From: Apostichopus parvimensis
Taxonomy: Eukaryota > Echinodermata > Holothuroidea > Aspidochirotida > Stichopodidae
Length of the DNA: 64,000 nucleotides
Direction of reading: 5' to 3'
NCBI GenBank assembly: GCA_000934455.1
Contig: KN886342.1
Coordinates: forward strand, 17,227 to 81,226
Shown one piece after another: positions 40,901 through 48,622 of this stretch (within the stretch, counting starts at the first letter, position 1; each line of letters starts with the position of its first letter). The notes under the pieces were generated by a model. That model was not told the DNA's origin. It ran no database searches and saw only the letters and a program-made list of their open reading frames with translations. A program made the position numbers and the translations under genes.

Positions 40901-43900
40901 TACTTGCAACGAATCTCTTTTCTCTTCATTCTCAATTTAAGTGTTGGTTTTACCTTGAGATTCCTCTGAAGTAAATACATTTACATACCTAATTAACACT
41001 GTATGTAGTTTTCAAAATAATGCTTACACCAATAGCTGTTTATTTCCTTCATCGTGACATAATGTAAGTCGAAACACCACGTCGTTTTCATATGGACTTG
41101 TTTACTTTATTTATGTTTCTGCAATCTTGCGGAACGTGTATGAGGTTGTCATTATTTTTAAATATGATTGTTTATATTTCTCTTTAATTATGTAGCAGTC
41201 TTATGAGTGGTTGAAGAATGTTTCAGGCAAATTGTTCAGCTATAACACTTTTAGAGATTGTGGAGTTCATAGATACATTATTACAAGAAAAACAAAAATA
41301 TTTTGTGCTTAATTTGTTCATTTGAGTTTCTTCGTCAGCTTTATTTCGAGATTGAAGTTAGAAGGAAGGAAGTTAAGTATTTTTCAAGGTCTATAACAAG
41401 GTTTAACTATAGTTATTCAGAATCGGTTATAAGAATGTAGTGTGATGTAAGTAATATATGATCAAACATGTTCAGATCAGAGTGTCTTGGAATCAACAAG
41501 ATATAAGGTAATGCATTTAAAGTGAATACTTTAGGTGAAGATATTTTTAACGTCTAGTCAAAGTATGATTTTAGAAAAATTGGAAGAACGCCGCTCAAAG
41601 ACCAAACATTTTATGTCATTAGTTTGATGTTTACTTTTTGATCTATTTCCTTTCATGACTGGTGTTAATGGGGCAATCATTCTGCCCCTCCCCGTCACAA
41701 TGACAAGTGTCAGTCACTATAACAGATGTCTGTCTTTTTTGTTACTAACTTCACGTAACCTAAGTTGAAATTATGTTAATCTTACCGGTCGTTGACATCA
41801 TTGGTATCGCCTGTGTAAGAAAGAGATGAGTACTGAATATTCATTCTAACAGACTAAATGAAGTAATGTGACATCAGTAAACTGAATATTAAATAAGCCA
41901 ACAAAGGATATGACACAAATGAAGAGAAATTGAAACATTTATGGGTATTAACAATGATCAGTTTAATTTAAGATTCGCACTTTCTCTCAGTTGCTCTCTG
42001 TAATGATGAAACAAGAAAGTGTATTCAATGCGAAGAAAGTGCAATCAATGCAAAGAAAGTGCAATCAATGCGTGTAAATGGATTGTCCAGATTAACAACC
42101 GACCGATGCAATTAAAAGTAACCGATATATTCATAGCAGTATGCTTGTGTCGTGTATGGGGATTTAATATTGGTGCTAAGACAACAGTCACAAGAGAACT
42201 GTAAATGGAGTGTGTACGCTAGGTGACTAGCAAACTGTTTATTGAGTAACAGAGTATATACACTTTATTGTGCATTAGGAATAAATATTTTAAGGAAAAT
42301 AGTACATGCTTGTTTCTCTTCTTACGTAAGTATCTGTATATCTATGTTAATTTCGAAATCTACGAAGTTTTAGGAAGAGTGGTAGTGGTATTATACGGTA
42401 TTGCACTGCAAAGTGTAGACTGGGTGATAGTTATGTGACCGACATAGCTCCTTTGATCGGTTTAACTGATATCAAATAATTAGATTGTCGTTCGATTAAT
42501 GTATTTACCGAATGCTCTGGTTAACTCAAAGTGTTTCAAGTTTCTGTCGTCACAAGAAGCATTAATTGAATGACTGATTTCATACAAAAACAGTAATGTC
42601 ATAACATAACATAAGTTCATCAGTTTTTGTGTACTTTAGGAAATAATATCGTTACCCCTTAGCATGTTACTAACTTCTAATTAATTTCAATACAAAATAC
42701 TACTATTGTGTATCTACTACTCACTCATCTACGTATCTACTAATCTCAATCAACTACTGTGTATAGTTAAACTTAACTTGATCACGATCATGCATATATC
42801 GTTAAGGTATTTCTAAGGCATGATGTAATACTGTACTCGATCCTTGCAAGTAATATACAATACTAGCCTGTTTGCCAGTTAAAATGTTCACTGATCTTCC
42901 GTGCTCATTCGTAATAGCTCATTCAAGTAAATATAAGATAAATAAAAGTGTTTTTTTTTTTTCAAAAGCGTGATATTCAAGAAATTGTGTACTACCGCAA
43001 TCATTCCTGAAAGAGACGGTGGTGCAATTATTGTTGTATTACCTTACAGACTGCCTTACACATTATTAAGGACACGGTTCTCTTTATTCTTCTTTGATGA
43101 AATGTAGTATTTAAACTTAAAAATCGGGAAGGAGGAAGTTGACGTTAATTGTTTTCAAATCGTAGGCCTACATTAATCAATACGTTTCTGTATTTAAATT
43201 ATATACGACAAAGTGTATTTACCTCTTCCAAGTTACCTCCCTCCTGTGAATCATTTGCATGGATTGCTGTAAAAAATAAATAAACAATGTGAAAAAGAGC
43301 TAGTAGTGTTAATTCTGTGAAAGATTAGAGACCAAAAACAATTTCCAGGAAATGAATTCGCTTATCATAAATCGATATCTCATTTCAACTATTTCACAAA
43401 ACTCTTCGGTAGAATAGGCATTACTATCCTGGCAACTTCACTGTGGTAATTAACGGTTAATTGGTACACTTTGCAACACACATCATCAATGTCAGGATTT
43501 GTTTAGGGAGCCCATAACATTGAGCAAACTGAAACGGAAACTGTGGAACTAAGACCTATACTTAATTGGTACAATTAAGGCTCAAATGCAGTAACTTCAT
43601 TTTTTTCCCCAAATGTATCAAGCTATATAAAAAAATAGTATGCGGTGTCATGAAATGTGAAATCTATTTCTTCTGATTGTTCTTCATGTTATCATAAATA
43701 TATTAGTAAAGGGCAACGGTTGTATTTACCCATACGTATAATGATCCCTCCTATCACAAGAATCACAATAACGATGACTATTATTGCAACTGTGGTTACC
43801 GCAGTTAATACTCCTGTGTTGTTACTGTTGGCTTGTACTGTAAGGCATAAGAAAAGCGAAAGCTGTAGTTGAATTAAAAATCATAACGATGATGTATGTG

Positions 43901-46757
43901 ATGATTAAAGAAATTGAAGCTGACATCAATAATTAATCGTTTAAATTCTGGTTTTCTTGCATTAATAATATAATATAATATCAATGGCAATGTTATTGAT
44001 TTTATCAACATTATGTTATCTTAGCCAAATATTTATACGTAGATAATCTTACCGTTTGGTATCAGTAGATCAATTGTCTGTGAGAGATTAAAAATATCCG
44101 CATTTGTTCCTACGACACGGCATTCAACTGTCACCCTTTTCTCTGTTGCCGGAGTAAATGTAATAGTCGACGTCAATGTTATGTCGTAATTATCACCGCT
44201 TGGTTGTACTCTGTGATTCTCTTGTAAAAAATAAACTTTTGTGTTTGGTTCATAGACTCTCCATTCCAGATTTACTTCGGGTCGAATCCCATGCACAGAG
44301 CACGTCAAAACATCACCTTGGTTAACTTTCAGGACACAATATCGTTGGAAATCACATCCTGTTACTTTGAGATATCTCGGCACTGGCATCACTGAGGAAA
44401 CAAGGTATGTTTGTGCAAATACAATACCAAATATCACATACGTAAACTTAAATATCAGTTAGTTGAACGTTTGTGAATATAAATTTATATACCTTAAAGC
44501 GGAAGAAGAAAAATGATAAATACATATGTGAAAGAAGAATACATTGTTTGTGGAAATTTCCCTTCTGAAGGAGCTGAATAGTGTTATATTGTAAACTTGT
44601 GAACATCGAGAAAATGTTTGAGTAATTATGAAACACGCTTCTTTATATGAAAACATTTTTTAATGAATTTGTATTTATATACGACAACGATGTAACCTTG
44701 CTTGGAGCTTTTCGGGGAAATTATGTATGCATGCTGAGGCAATGTGCAAAAGAGTACAGTTATTGCTTCTCTCTGATGTTTGAATTTTGGATTTAGAAAT
44801 CCATTCACCATGTAACATGATACTTATAGTAATTGCAATATATATCATTTTATGTCATAAATAGAATTACTTACCAATTTATGGAGTAAGTGAACTACAT
44901 CGTGACACTTACGTCATGTATTACAGTAATGGTTATTTCCCTGATTGTGTGTTATTCCAATTGTTTGAATTTTCTCTCTTTTTTCCGGTTTTTCTCCGGT
45001 TGAGAAATGTTTGTTATTGAAATTACCAAAATAAACTGTTGGGGTAAAACCACTCACAGGAAGTTATGAGAGGGATACCATCACTTAGCATCCTTTCATT
45101 TTCAATTTGTTTTAATATTGTACACACCAACTGTTCTGAGATTGGCCTCCAAATTATTTTATTATAATTAACTCACCGAAAATAACAACATCTATGTGTA
45201 ATTCTTCTGGGGTATATTCAGCAACGAGACACGTATATCGTCCCTGGTGATGCCATTCAGTGTTTCGCAACAACAAAGAACCGTCTGAGTTCATTCGGAA
45301 GTCCTTATTGTACGTTTCATTAAAATCATTTTTCCATGTTTTTACTCTCAATAGGAGTACTTCTTCGGTGATATCTGAATCAACCATTCGTTTCCAAACT
45401 ATAACTTGCACTTCAGAAGTAGTGCATTGGAGAAGCATTGTAGTATGGAGTTCAATGTATTGTTTCCTTGTTTCTGATATTCGGCCTGGGCCTTCTTTTT
45501 CTAAGACAACAACAGTTTCGCTTTCCTCCAACAGCCAGGCATTTTCTTCAGCGCTGCACACAAAAACTGACAGTAGTGGAATTGTTGTTGATATCTGTAC
45601 AGTAGACCGTGACGTGAATGTCTCATTATTTCTTGAGTCAATTGTGAGTGCAGATGACAAAGGAGTGTCACGATCAACTTCTCGCTGGTTCCAAACCAAG
45701 GAAATTCGAGGACGAACATTTTGGACGAAGCAACTCAAAGCAGAAATATCTTCTTGCGTTGAGTAGCATACCGTTGTCCTATCTTGACATTGCTCAATCA
45801 CTGGATGTGGGACCAGGGGTGGAACTGTATCATGAAATATAATTCGGTGTAGTAACTAACTTAATAACACTCAGTAATTGGAAATGTTCACTTAGACCAA
45901 ATAATAGTCTGTTGTTTTATTGAAAATAGGCATAATATTGCCATCTATCCCGTTAATCGGTTACTTTAGTAATTAAAGTAATGCGTATAGCTAGACGAAC
46001 ATACATAATTAGTAATCGGGTAAAAACAATAATTGTTTTGAAATCACACAATGGGTTTGATGTGTTAATGTGGGATTGACAATTTTCCCCCATATTTGAA
46101 TCTAAAAACAAACAAATAATGACCCCTTTACAGAAATTCTTGTTTTACTTTCAGTATATTTATATCGAGTGGTGATCGATATTTTCTCGTCGACTTACCG
46201 ATTGTCTGAACACGAATTTCATAAGCCACGGTTGGTTTAGATAATGAAATAACCTTGATTACTCGGAATACAGTTTCATGCTCTAGTGTGACATTACGTA
46301 TGTGGAGGGATCCGTTGGGATATATATCATACTCGTCGCTGTTATCGCCGTCTTCTGGTTGAGCTCCCCTTTCGTAAAAATACACTGTTTCGCCTTTGTC
46401 AATGTTAAACCAAGACACGGCATGGTATTCACTGAATGAACACTGAATCGTCCCGTTCCTGCCAATGGTGAGGTATTGTAGCAGATCGCACTCTTCGTCA
46501 TTAGCAATAACTTCTGATGGTTGTGAAAGACATTTGGGATTGTAGTATTTGGTAAATTTATGTTCCTGTTAATGATTAACGTGTTTATGTTCATCGTCCA
46601 TATGTCATATAATTCAACTCATAACAAAATGTACTAAATCTTACTAAAGCTTCGTAAACAACTAGGTGGGGGATCTGTGTACGTGTAAAACTTGCTTACC
46701 GGATTGCGTCATAATTAACAATACCATAAGAACGGTAACTCCAAACGTCCCCATCAT
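22845..46757 (-). CDS. Ig-transmembrane-NACHT-LRR-like receptor gene (16 exons, 3' end not found)
   Basis: Predicted surface receptor with an NLR-type cytoplasmic region. Exons, read on the minus strand: 46757-46700, 46513-46199, 45824-45177, 44391-44053, 43837-43730, 43266-43223, 41810-41786, 39415-37896, 37212-36989, 35105-35029, 34610-34558, 32319-32200, 29234-29005, 27751-27675, 27249-27197, 22964-22845. Every intron starts GT and ends AG and every junction keeps frame, giving 1337 codons. Order: signal peptide (1-19), Ig V-C-V-C (20-453), TM helix (about 463-487), linker (490-512), NACHT (513-1019), two LRR-like cassettes (1020-1337). No CARD, death or pyrin domain is seen; the Ig-TM part takes that position. 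No terminal stop was found after 22845, so more exons follow. The alternative is two neighbouring genes, an Ig receptor and an NLR; the two phase-matched linker exons argue against this but do not prove a single transcript. Confidence 0.7.
24945..25200 (+). repeat. Tandem repeat of about 42 bases, roughly six copies
   Basis: Repeats the block GGGCATTCCTTACACTGTAT followed by ACACTGCCTAGGAGTC, with small changes. It lies in the intron between exons C' and B'. Confidence 0.85.
25494..26455. mobile_element. hAT-like non-autonomous element (copy in cassette unit 2)
   Basis: The ends are TAGTGTTGTGCCGATGTCGC and, reversed, TAGTGTTGCGCCGGTTATC. Both ends continue into AT-rich palindromic words such as ATATCGGT and CCGATATCCGATATTAC. 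TAGTG ends fit hAT elements; the 8-base flanks (GTACTTGT and GCAAAAGT) match only partly. No transposase frame is present. It lies in the intron between exons C' and B', and a related copy sits at the equivalent place in unit 1. Confidence 0.6.
26466..26675 (+). repeat. Imperfect tandem repeat of about 60 bases, three copies
   Basis: Shared words GACCAATCAAC-like, TAAAACAACCCCGTAAATA, CCGGC. It directly follows the hAT-like element. Confidence 0.65.
27197..27249 (-). CDS. Exon 15: LRR-like cassette 2, exon C'
   Basis: A 53-nt exon reads VFWNYYGYSLNLQSGIWE, with phases 1 and 0 as in exon 11. Borders are TGGCATCTTAG and GGAG|GTATGT. Confidence 0.75.
27675..27751 (-). CDS. Exon 14: LRR-like cassette 2, exon D'
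   Basis: A 77-nt exon reads FDGCLLPLIFSLESIPAE and ends SRDIK, with phases 2 and 1 as in exon 10. Borders are CTTCTATAAAG and AAAG|GTATGT. The conserved length and frame in both copies support a functional coding exon. Confidence 0.75.
29005..29234 (-). CDS. Exon 13: LRR-like cassette 2, exon A'
   Basis: A 230-nt exon, phases 0 and 2, reads IPITCLHLNEPFKECEES and ends FQYMLRSKAFMKL. It is two codons longer than exon 9 because of an extra Glu-Lys in the acidic stretch, and otherwise a very close copy. The reading frame is intact. Confidence 0.8.
31165..31795 (+). repeat. 146-bp minisatellite, about 4.3 copies
   Basis: GGTCAGCTCATGAGGTAACC recurs at about 31177, 31321, 31467, 31614 and 31760, spacing 144-147. 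Each unit also has GGGGTACCCCTGCCAGT. It lies exactly at the border between cassette units 1 and 2. Confidence 0.9.
31800..31980. repeat. Decayed extra copy of the exon-B downstream flank
   Basis: It matches 32035-32200 and 22676-22850: TTACGTCCAAA-CGACCTGTT, AAATTGC, CGGTGTGCCACGGTTACT. Homology ends at the donor position, so exon B itself is missing. Confidence 0.65.
32200..32319 (-). CDS. Exon 12: LRR-like cassette 1, exon B
   Basis: A 120-nt, phase 0-0 exon reads VDDVDTVKRICTENVNIF and ends LLQKCTIQLLENASYYD. The acceptor is TTATAAAATCAG and the donor GAT|GTAAGT. It is a close paralogue of 22964-22845 (VDDVHTVKRLCTEEVGID). It closes the first 158-codon cassette. Confidence 0.75.
33169..33900. 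mobile_element. hAT-like element, copy in cassette unit 1
   Basis: It begins TAGTGGTGTACTGATATCGC and contains CGATATCCGATATTAC, as the 25494 copy does, and later shares the CAACCGGT...GATACG block seen near 26205. The right end is lost near 33900. It occupies the same intron position (between exons C and B) as the copy in unit 2, so the insertion is older than the unit duplication. Confidence 0.6.
34558..34610 (-). CDS. Exon 11: LRR-like cassette 1, exon C
   Basis: A 53-nt exon (phase 1 in, phase 0 out) reads VFWNDYGYILNLQSGVWK. The acceptor is TGTTATCATAG and the donor GAAG|GTATGT. The paralogous exon at 27249-27197 has the same length and borders. Confidence 0.75.
35029..35105 (-). CDS. 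Exon 10: LRR-like cassette 1, exon D
   Basis: A 77-nt exon (phase 2 in, phase 1 out) reads FEGCLLPITFSSDSIPAE and ends SRDIK. The acceptor is TTTCTACTACAAAG and the donor AAAG|GTAAGT. It is nearly identical to 27751-27675, which confirms both borders. The N gap lies in the intron before it. Confidence 0.75.
35966..36421. other. Assembly gap (456 N)
   Basis: The gap lies in the intron between exons 9 and 10 of the receptor gene. CAATGTTTCATTAACTTCTA plus about 10 further identical bases occurs on both sides (from 35900 and from 36422). The 30 bases just before the gap match 32877-32911. Confidence 0.98.
36989..37212 (-). CDS. Exon 9: LRR-like cassette 1, exon A
   Basis: A 224-nt exon (phase 0 in, phase 2 out) reads IPINCLNLNKSFKECEES, then NIVLHSGLTLTYLSTL, and after an acidic stretch ends FKYVIRSQTFKKL. 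It follows the NACHT exon directly in frame. The leucine pattern and position suit the start of an NLR leucine-rich region, though the match to a standard LRR is loose. A near copy lies at 29234-29005 and a distant one at 2620-2415. Confidence 0.8.
37896..39415 (-). CDS. Exon 8: NACHT NTPase domain of NLR type
   Basis: The 1520-nt exon encodes about 507 residues. A pre-NACHT stretch includes LYDAVQPIPYIRDRMFCVDK. Walker A is GEPGYGKST (protein 597-605, about 39164-39138), Walker B is FILDGYDEYP (about 38930-38900), and the following ILTTRSSYLP fits the sensor region. The rest is the helical NACHT-associated region with FHSVTGFFRYMI, EFHAQYIVEVRFYHKLFCEWYAAHYLA and a C-terminal ILEFASKKE just before a phase-0 donor (GAG|GTAAAC). 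It should bind and hydrolyse nucleotide and self-assemble, as known NLR NACHT domains do. No stop breaks the exon. The long intron upstream (39416-41785) shows no coding signal. Confidence 0.93.
39416..41785. other. Intron between the microexon and the NACHT exon
   Basis: No repeat family or alternative first exon with a death-fold motif was recognised here. A separate promoter for an NLR-only transcript would have to lie in this stretch; none is evident. Confidence 0.4.
41786..41810 (-). CDS. Exon 7: 25-nt microexon joining the membrane part to the NACHT part
   Basis: A 25-nt exon bounded by TTTCTTACACAG and CG|GTAAGA reads AIPMMSTT. It enters in phase 0, as required by exon 6, and leaves in phase 1, as required by the NACHT exon. 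The phase fit at both sides is the main support; the exon is too short for coding statistics. Confidence 0.5.
43223..43266 (-). CDS. Exon 6: small cytoplasmic linker exon
   Basis: A 44-nt exon between a polypyrimidine-TTTTTTACAG acceptor and a GAG|GTAAAT donor. It enters at phase 1 and leaves at phase 0, reading (A)IHANDSQEGGNLEE, an acidic polar linker. An alternative in-exon donor (GGAG|GTAACT) would leave in phase 1 and would then suit direct splicing to the NACHT exon, so alternative splicing is possible. Confidence 0.5.
43730..43837 (-). CDS. Exon 5: transmembrane helix of the Ig-NACHT receptor
   Basis: This 108-nt exon (phase 1 at both ends) encodes a short polar stalk (QANSNNTG) and then a hydrophobic run including VTTVAIIVIVIVILVI, ending GGIIIRM. 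That is one membrane pass of about 25 residues followed by a basic residue, consistent with a type I membrane protein with the Ig domains outside. The acceptor is TTATGCCTTACAG and the donor is ATGG|GTAAAT. Confidence 0.75.
44053..44391 (-). CDS. Exon 4: Ig domain 4 (C-like, membrane-proximal)
   Basis: The 339-nt exon, phase 1 at both ends, covers residues about 341-453. The core is VLTCSVHGIRPEVNLEW followed by VTVECRVVG, a complete Ig Cys-Trp-Cys set. The starting Cys pair (GCDFQRYC) matches domain 2, which supports V-C pair duplication. The acceptor is TTTCCTCAG and the donor is CG|GTAAGA. Confidence 0.8.
45177..45824 (-). CDS. Exon 3: Ig domains 2 (C-like) and 3 (V-like) in a single exon
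   Basis: The 648-nt exon, phase 1 at both ends, encodes residues about 125-340 and carries two complete Ig domains without an intron between them. Domain 2 has LSCFVQNVRPRISLVWNQ and VFVCSAEE, plus a pair of extra cysteines at its start (CQDRTTVC). Domain 3 has MLLQC, VIVWKR and the V-type ending GRYTCLVAEY. Domain 2 resembles domain 4 and domain 3 resembles domain 1, so the ectodomain is a duplicated V-C pair. Several N-x-S/T sites are visible. The acceptor follows TTTCATGATACAG and the donor is TTCG|GTGAGT. Confidence 0.8.
46199..46513 (-). CDS. Exon 2: Ig domain 1 (V-like, lacks second canonical Cys)
   Basis: The 315-nt exon has phase 1 at both ends and encodes residues about 20-124. It shows the B-strand Cys (GTIQCSF) followed by AVSWFN, the Ig Cys-Trp core, then a V-like stretch with PNGSLHIRNVTLEHET. 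Where most V domains have D-x-G-x-Y-x-C, this one reads ETVFRVIKV, so the partner Cys is missing. An extra Cys near the start (EECDLL) may pair differently. It most resembles domain 3 of the same protein and the first domain of the plus-strand neighbour. Confidence 0.75.
46700..46757 (-). CDS. Exon 1: signal peptide of the Ig-NACHT receptor
   Basis: The exon opens with two consecutive ATG codons and reads MMGTFGVTVLMVLLIMTQS, a short hydrophobic secretion signal, then a phase-1 donor (CCG|GTAAGC). A pyrimidine-rich acceptor about 18 bases upstream of the ATG (exon would begin at 46775) suggests a 5' UTR intron. Phase 1 is the usual phase for introns bordering Ig domains. Either ATG could start translation; the first is assumed. 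Confidence 0.75.
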
Positions 46758-47546
46758 GTCAAATTGCAATTGCACCTGCAAATTGGAAGAAAACTGTTAA
46801 TAAACTTTGATCTTTAATATGGGATAACCGACTATGGTAAGAAGAGGGCAGTTTTGTGTTTCCTAATTCTGGTTTTCTTGTGTGATATGCTGTGATGGTT
46901 GATGTCTCGCTTATATACCCATTCCTATTTCACATCATTTTATTTTTAGGTAATTTATGTATGGCAATCATACAATATTAAACGATGTTATCTTTTAGCA
47001 GAATAAATACTATTTAATTTCATGGAAACACGAACACACAACTTATGCAAAAACAGTTATTTCATTTAAGAGAAATATGCACTGCAAGGATTAAACGAGC
47101 TACTTTGTGGAGTAAAAGAAATGGTCACGATCACTGTATAGCTAAAAATAAGTCTTAAATCTTCATTTTGTTTATTATCGTACAGGAAAATTAAACATGA
47201 AAGTTAAAATGGAAAATGAAAACATTTTCATATATCTTATGTACAATACACTACAATAAATCCAGCGGAATGTCTTAGCAGTATATATTTTACTGTCAAA
47301 TACAAACAATTGTGTGTTACGTTTCGATTTACAGGCATCCTTACAAATTGTATTAATGTACTACTATTGGACTTATCACGTACTAAACATCGATATTGAA
47401 ACGAAGAGTTGTTATTCTAATAGAAGGTTTGCAACATGGTGTGCTCCCGATGCTGTGCACAACGTTAATATTTTAAATAATTCTATGATTCCGTTTTAAA
47501 ACCTTTTCGTAAAGTATTCACTGTGAGGTATCAAGACACTGGAAAG
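46758..47546. promoter_or_regulatory. Shared spacer between two head-to-head Ig genes
   Basis: Both flanking genes start with a signal peptide and a V-like Ig domain and point away from each other, so this 789-bp AT-rich spacer must hold both promoters. A TATA-like box for the minus gene lies at 46910-46920; a weaker TATATATT for the plus gene lies near 47282. No coding signal is seen inside. Confidence 0.45.
46910..46920 (-). promoter_or_regulatory. TATA-like box upstream of the Ig-NACHT receptor gene
   Basis: On the minus strand the sequence reads GGGTATATAAGCG about 150 bases upstream of the first ATG (46757). A TATA box here would start transcription near 46885, leaving room for a 5' UTR intron ending at 46776. 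No experimental support. Confidence 0.4.
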
Positions 47547-47886
47547 ATGCATGCATTCAACGCGATTTATATTGTATTCATACTTGGATGTTACATAGCG
47601 GATCGTTCGAGCTGCCTAGAAACTATCTTCAATATTCACAGTGTTACCTCATTTCAATCATTGCTTTTAGAAGGTTGCAATGGAACAGGAGCAAGAGTTG
47701 AGTGGACATTTGACAAGAATTTACTCTTTCTGGAAGATAAGTTATTAGTTTGGACGGGGTTAGATCACATTATGCTCCTTTCAAATAACTCTGTATATAT
47801 TGAGGAAGCATCGTTAAAACATGGTGGGACTTATACTTGCATAATTGATTCCACGGCTATCGTTAGCCACGTTGTCAACGTTCAAG
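47547..47886 (+). CDS. Second Ig receptor gene, exon 1: signal peptide and V-like Ig domain
   Basis: The ATG at 47547 opens a 340-nt exon ending at a phase-1 donor (TTCAAG|GTTTGT). It begins MHAFNAIYIVFILGCYIA, a secretion signal of about 24 residues. A V-like Ig domain follows with LLLEGCNGTGARVEWTF (first Cys and Trp), NNSVYIEEASLKHGG and the canonical GTYTC. An in-frame upstream codon before the ATG is not an ATG, so 47547 is the natural start. Signal and first Ig share one exon here, unlike the minus-strand neighbour. Likely a membrane or secreted Ig receptor related to that neighbour. Confidence 0.75.
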
Positions 47887-48301
47887 GTTTGTGCTGCTTC
47901 AATATTTATGATCTCAATTAATATGCGTTGGTTGTTAATTGGCTTGAAAGGAATATATAAAAAAATGTATATTGTATTGATTTTGAAAAACATTCGATGG
48001 AGGGAAAGCTAGCACGGAGTTCCAAATTGGTAATTGTAAAGAAGCAATTCATAGGACATGATGTTTTAATTGCAAGAAATGGAGTAAATAATTTTACCGT
48101 TTTTAATTATTAAGTATATTACTAAATTACGTCATTTCTCGCCCATATATCGGTCTACCAGGAATATTTAAATGTTAAACGAGATAACCGTTTCATGAAA
48201 CAGATTTGAATATTTTCATATCCGTATTGAGTTTAGCCATGAAGTTAATCTTACAGACAATCAATCGATTTTTGTATAACTATTAAAATCATCTTTCCTA
48301 G

Positions 48302-48622
48302 CTCCTCCACTCATATACTTTACCTCAAGTGACAGGATCTACACAGCAAGAACCAACCAAATCTATCTTCAACACTTTACTTCGCTAACTTGTTTTGCTA
48401 ATGGAAGTCGCCCTGCAGTCAACCTAACTTTGCAAGTAGATGACAAAATCTATGGAATATCAAACATTACGATAAAACACGGGACTGGTAAATATGAAAC
48501 ATTTGACACAATGGTAACAGCTTATGTGGAAGCTTCTAATGAAAATGGAAATATCTCCTGTCAAAGCAACGGCGTTGGAAAATATTCCATGGATGAATTA
48601 ACTTTACGTTATATCTCATACG
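48302..48622 (+). CDS. Second Ig receptor gene, exon 2: C-like Ig domain
   Basis: A 321-nt exon, phase 1 at both ends, bounded by ATCTTTCCTAG and TACG|GTAAGT. It reads SLTCFANGSRPAVNLTLQV and NGNISCQSNGVG; the two Ig cysteines are present but Leu takes the place of the core Trp. With exon 1 it makes a V-C pair like those in the minus-strand gene. The frame must continue in phase 1 into an exon I could not identify, so the gene is incomplete here: it may have membrane exons farther right, or be truncated. Confidence 0.7.

Noticed and set aside
45260-45766. 168-codon plus-strand frame
   Set aside because: It is antisense to the Ig exon 45177-45824, which has Ig motifs and good splice borders.
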